Part shown: piece by piece, positions 62,509 through 64,000 of the stretch
Layout of the letters: each line of letters opens with the position of its first letter
Numbering within the stretch: position 1 is the stretch's first letter
Assembly: GCA_963794745.1 (NCBI GenBank)
Contig: CAWCEZ010000007.1
Coordinates: 186,001-250,000 of the forward strand
From: Fen-671 sp963794745
GTDB lineage: Bacteria > Actinomycetota > Acidimicrobiia > Acidimicrobiales > Palsa-688
Reading direction: 5' to 3'
Length of the DNA stretch: 64,000 bases
The notes under the pieces: generated by a model
The model's database searches: none
The model's input: the letters and a program-made list of their open reading frames with translations, nothing else
Told to the model about the DNA's origin: nothing
Position numbers and translations under genes: made by a program

Positions 62509-64000
62509 TTTCGGGACCTCCGCTCGCGAGCAAAAGGGACGTGATCTCGGCTATTCGTGCGGCCCTGTCACCGATCCAGACTAGGTTTTCTGGCACCAAG
62601 CCCAGCCCAAGCTCGTACGGGTCAATCTCGAGATCGACCAGTGGGGATGACGGTTCCCCGGGCCGGACCATCTCGGCCAGCAAGGCACACAGCTCAGCCA
62701 ACAGGGCCTCCCTTTGCGTCACAGGGATGAAGCTCAGGGAGCCAAAGCCCACACGCTCGCCGCCCTCGCCATGAACCGTGACCTCCACCGTCATCGGTTC
62801 TCCGCCCTTCCCGGCCAGAAAGGTCAGCAGCGGACCGGAAGAAGTCGGCCCGTCGTGCCCCGCAACAGGAGCCGGCTTGCCGCGTACCTCCCAGGTGTAC
62901 CTGGGGGCCACGTCGTGTGCCCCACGAGCCGTATCTACGTACACCTGTAGCGGGGTGCCTTCGTGCGGCCACGCGCCACCAGAGGCCGGGACCGGGCCAA
63001 CGAGCCTCAGCGACGGCACCGAAAGGCGGTCCAGCACGTTCTGGGTGATCCTCGCCACGTTGCTGTCCAGGTCAAGTAGCAAAGGCCAGTCGGTAGTCGC
63101 CCCGTTGAAGACCGTCCCGCCCGACGGCGAAGCATAAATCCCCATCGTCGCCACCGGCCGCTTGCTCGTTGTGTACCACCGCGGCCCGAGCTCAGCGGTT
63201 CCCAGCACCGCAAACGAGTCTGGGGTCCCGTCTCGACCTGTCGCTCGTGCGACACCGTCGCGCCACACCACGTCCGCCCCGTCGCACTCATAACCCAGCA
63301 ACGGGACTACGTCGCTGTCACCGAAAACCTGGCCATCGTCAAGCCCGGTGCCCTCGAAGACCCAGTGCTCATGGTGCTGCACGCTGTACCCGACCACGTC
63401 TCTCTTGCCGTCCCACCAGCCTCCCGCCTGCGCGTGGCTACAACCCGTCACGCTGTTCTCCGGGTCGAACTGCTGCCACCGGTCGCCCCCACCCCGCTGC
63501 CCGAGCGCCCTCTGGCGGACCGACTTGTCGCATATCATCGCGGAGTCGTCGTCCACGTAATGGACCCGGAACCAACAACAGTTGCCGGAGAAAAAGGCGA
63601 CGTTCCCGCCCTCGTCGATGTAGTCGGCGATATTCCGGCGCATCGGCTCGGACCAGTACTCGTCGTGGCCGACACTGAGCACGAGGTTGTACTTGGCCAA
63701 CAACGCGGCCTCACGGTGCACATCCCAGTCCGTGCAGTAATCAAGGGAATACCCCGACCGCTCGGCCCAACGGATAAAGGGCGCATCCCAGTGGGCGAAC
63801 GTCTGTCGGCGTGACGACGGCCAATGTGCGTCCGCGGAGTCGTTCGCCATGACCACGCCACCCGTGCCTCCGCCTGGCCGCCGGGAAGAAATCTTGAAAC
63901 CTGAGGGCTCTGTCCCGTGCCCATCAAACCACTTCGCCTGCGCGTAGAGGCTGCTGCCGCCCGTGCCGTTGTACGCGTGATATGTGTTCCATGGCAACTT
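62501..64000 (-). CDS. N,N-dimethylformamidase beta-subunit-like C-terminal domain protein, 5' end outside window
   Basis: About 499 residues are visible; the frame is open to the window edge (KLPWNTYHAYNGTGGSSLYA), so the true start probably lies beyond. FIRWAERSGYSLDYCTDWDV, YNLVLSVGHDEYWSEPMRRN, IADYIDEGGNVAFFSGNCCW and VATMGIYASPSGGTVFNGAT then TDWPLLLDLD match the large-subunit C-terminal domain of N,N-dimethylformamidase, itself amidotransferase-like. The family is widespread and mostly uncharacterised; a formamidase activity cannot be assumed. Forms an operon with ThuA. Confidence 0.82.
   Translation of the reverse strand, partial: KLPWNTYHAYNGTGGSSLYAQAKWFDGHGTEPSGFKISSRRPGGGTGGVVMANDSADAHWPSSRRQTFAHWDAPFIRWAERSGYSLDYCTDWDVHREAALLAKYNLVLSVGHDEYWSEPMRRNIADYIDEGGNVAFFSGNCCWFRVHYVDDDSAMICDKSVRQRALGQRGGGDRWQQFDPENSVTGCSHAQAGGWWDGKRDVVGYSVQHHEHWVFEGTGLDDGQVFGDSDVVPLLGYECDGADVVWRDGVARATGRDGTPDSFAVLGTAELGPRWYTTSKRPVATMGIYASPSGGTVFNGATTDWPLLLDLDSNVARITQNVLDRLSVPSLRLVGPVPASGGAWPHEGTPLQVYVDTARGAHDVAPRYTWEVRGKPAPVAGHDGPTSSGPLLTFLAGKGGEPMTVEVTVHGEGGERVGFGSLSFIPVTQREALLAELCALLAEMVRPGEPSSPLVDLEIDPYELGLGLVPENLVWIGDRAARIAEITSLLLASGGPENG

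Noticed and set aside
1..64000. CRISPR arrays, insertion sequences, prophage, tRNA or rRNA genes
   Set aside because: I looked for regularly spaced repeats, transposase motifs with terminal repeats, phage structural genes and conserved RNA motifs by eye and found none.

Overview
This window comes from a GC-rich bacterium, most likely a soil or freshwater actinobacterium. The signs are high GC with GC-rich third positions, GTG/TTG starts with GTGA/ATGA stop-start overlaps, CUT1 sugar ABC transporters beside LacI regulators, an ECF42-type sigma factor with its DGPF protein, leaderless-looking promoters and an orphan P450. I cannot fix the order. No rRNA, tRNA, CRISPR array, phage or insertion sequence was seen.

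Layout. (1) 1-12.6 kb: the 5' part of an arylsulfotransferase-like lipoprotein, a frameshifted flavin monooxygenase, then a nine-gene leftward operon (sugar ABC transporter, two SDRs, an aldo/keto reductase, a tautomerase, an epoxide-hydrolase-fold protein) divergent from a LacI regulator and a GH5 hydrolase. (2) 12.8-17.1 kb: an MFS protein fused to two cyclic-nucleotide-binding domains, a beta-hydroxyacid dehydrogenase, and an AbiE-like regulator/nucleotidyltransferase pair. (3) 17.2-28.5 kb: a leftward sugar-acid cluster (ABC transporter, galactonate-dehydratase-like enolase, IclR regulator, TIM-barrel protein, CitE-like lyase), then an FGGY kinase, a Gfo/Idh oxidoreductase and a flavin hydroxyacid oxidase. 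(4) 28.6-32.6 kb: XRE regulator, P450, a scarred region with a urease-gamma stub, ureF and a beta-glucosidase tail, and an aldo/keto reductase. (5) 32.7-39.4 kb: a SorC regulator with a 2-oxoacid dehydrogenase E1alpha/E1beta/E2 operon, divergent from a lyxose/mannose isomerase, PfkB kinase and class II aldolase. (6) 39.4-51 kb: formaldehyde-dehydrogenase-like enzyme, HxlR-SCP2 regulator, EmrB-type pump, two TetR regulators, a methyltransferase, small stress and housekeeping proteins, and a DGPF/ECF42 pair. (7) 51-64 kb: LacI and aldo/keto reductase divergent from an ABC transporter and two beta-galactosidases (GH42 and GH2), then ThuA and a dimethylformamidase-like protein.

How the parts fit (inference): this is a plant-oligosaccharide and sugar-acid catabolic region. 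The beta-galactosidases, a sugar 1-dehydrogenase-like aldo/keto reductase and the galactonate dehydratase homologue could form an oxidative galactose route. The isomerase, kinase and aldolase form a second complete route.

Caveat on the sequence itself: about 18 genes read as full-length homologues only if one to three single-base frameshifts are allowed. The density and even spread suggest uncorrected indel errors more than gene decay. The genes concerned are annotated over their full extent with approximate break positions. All calls rest on reading the translated sequence; no database search was made.
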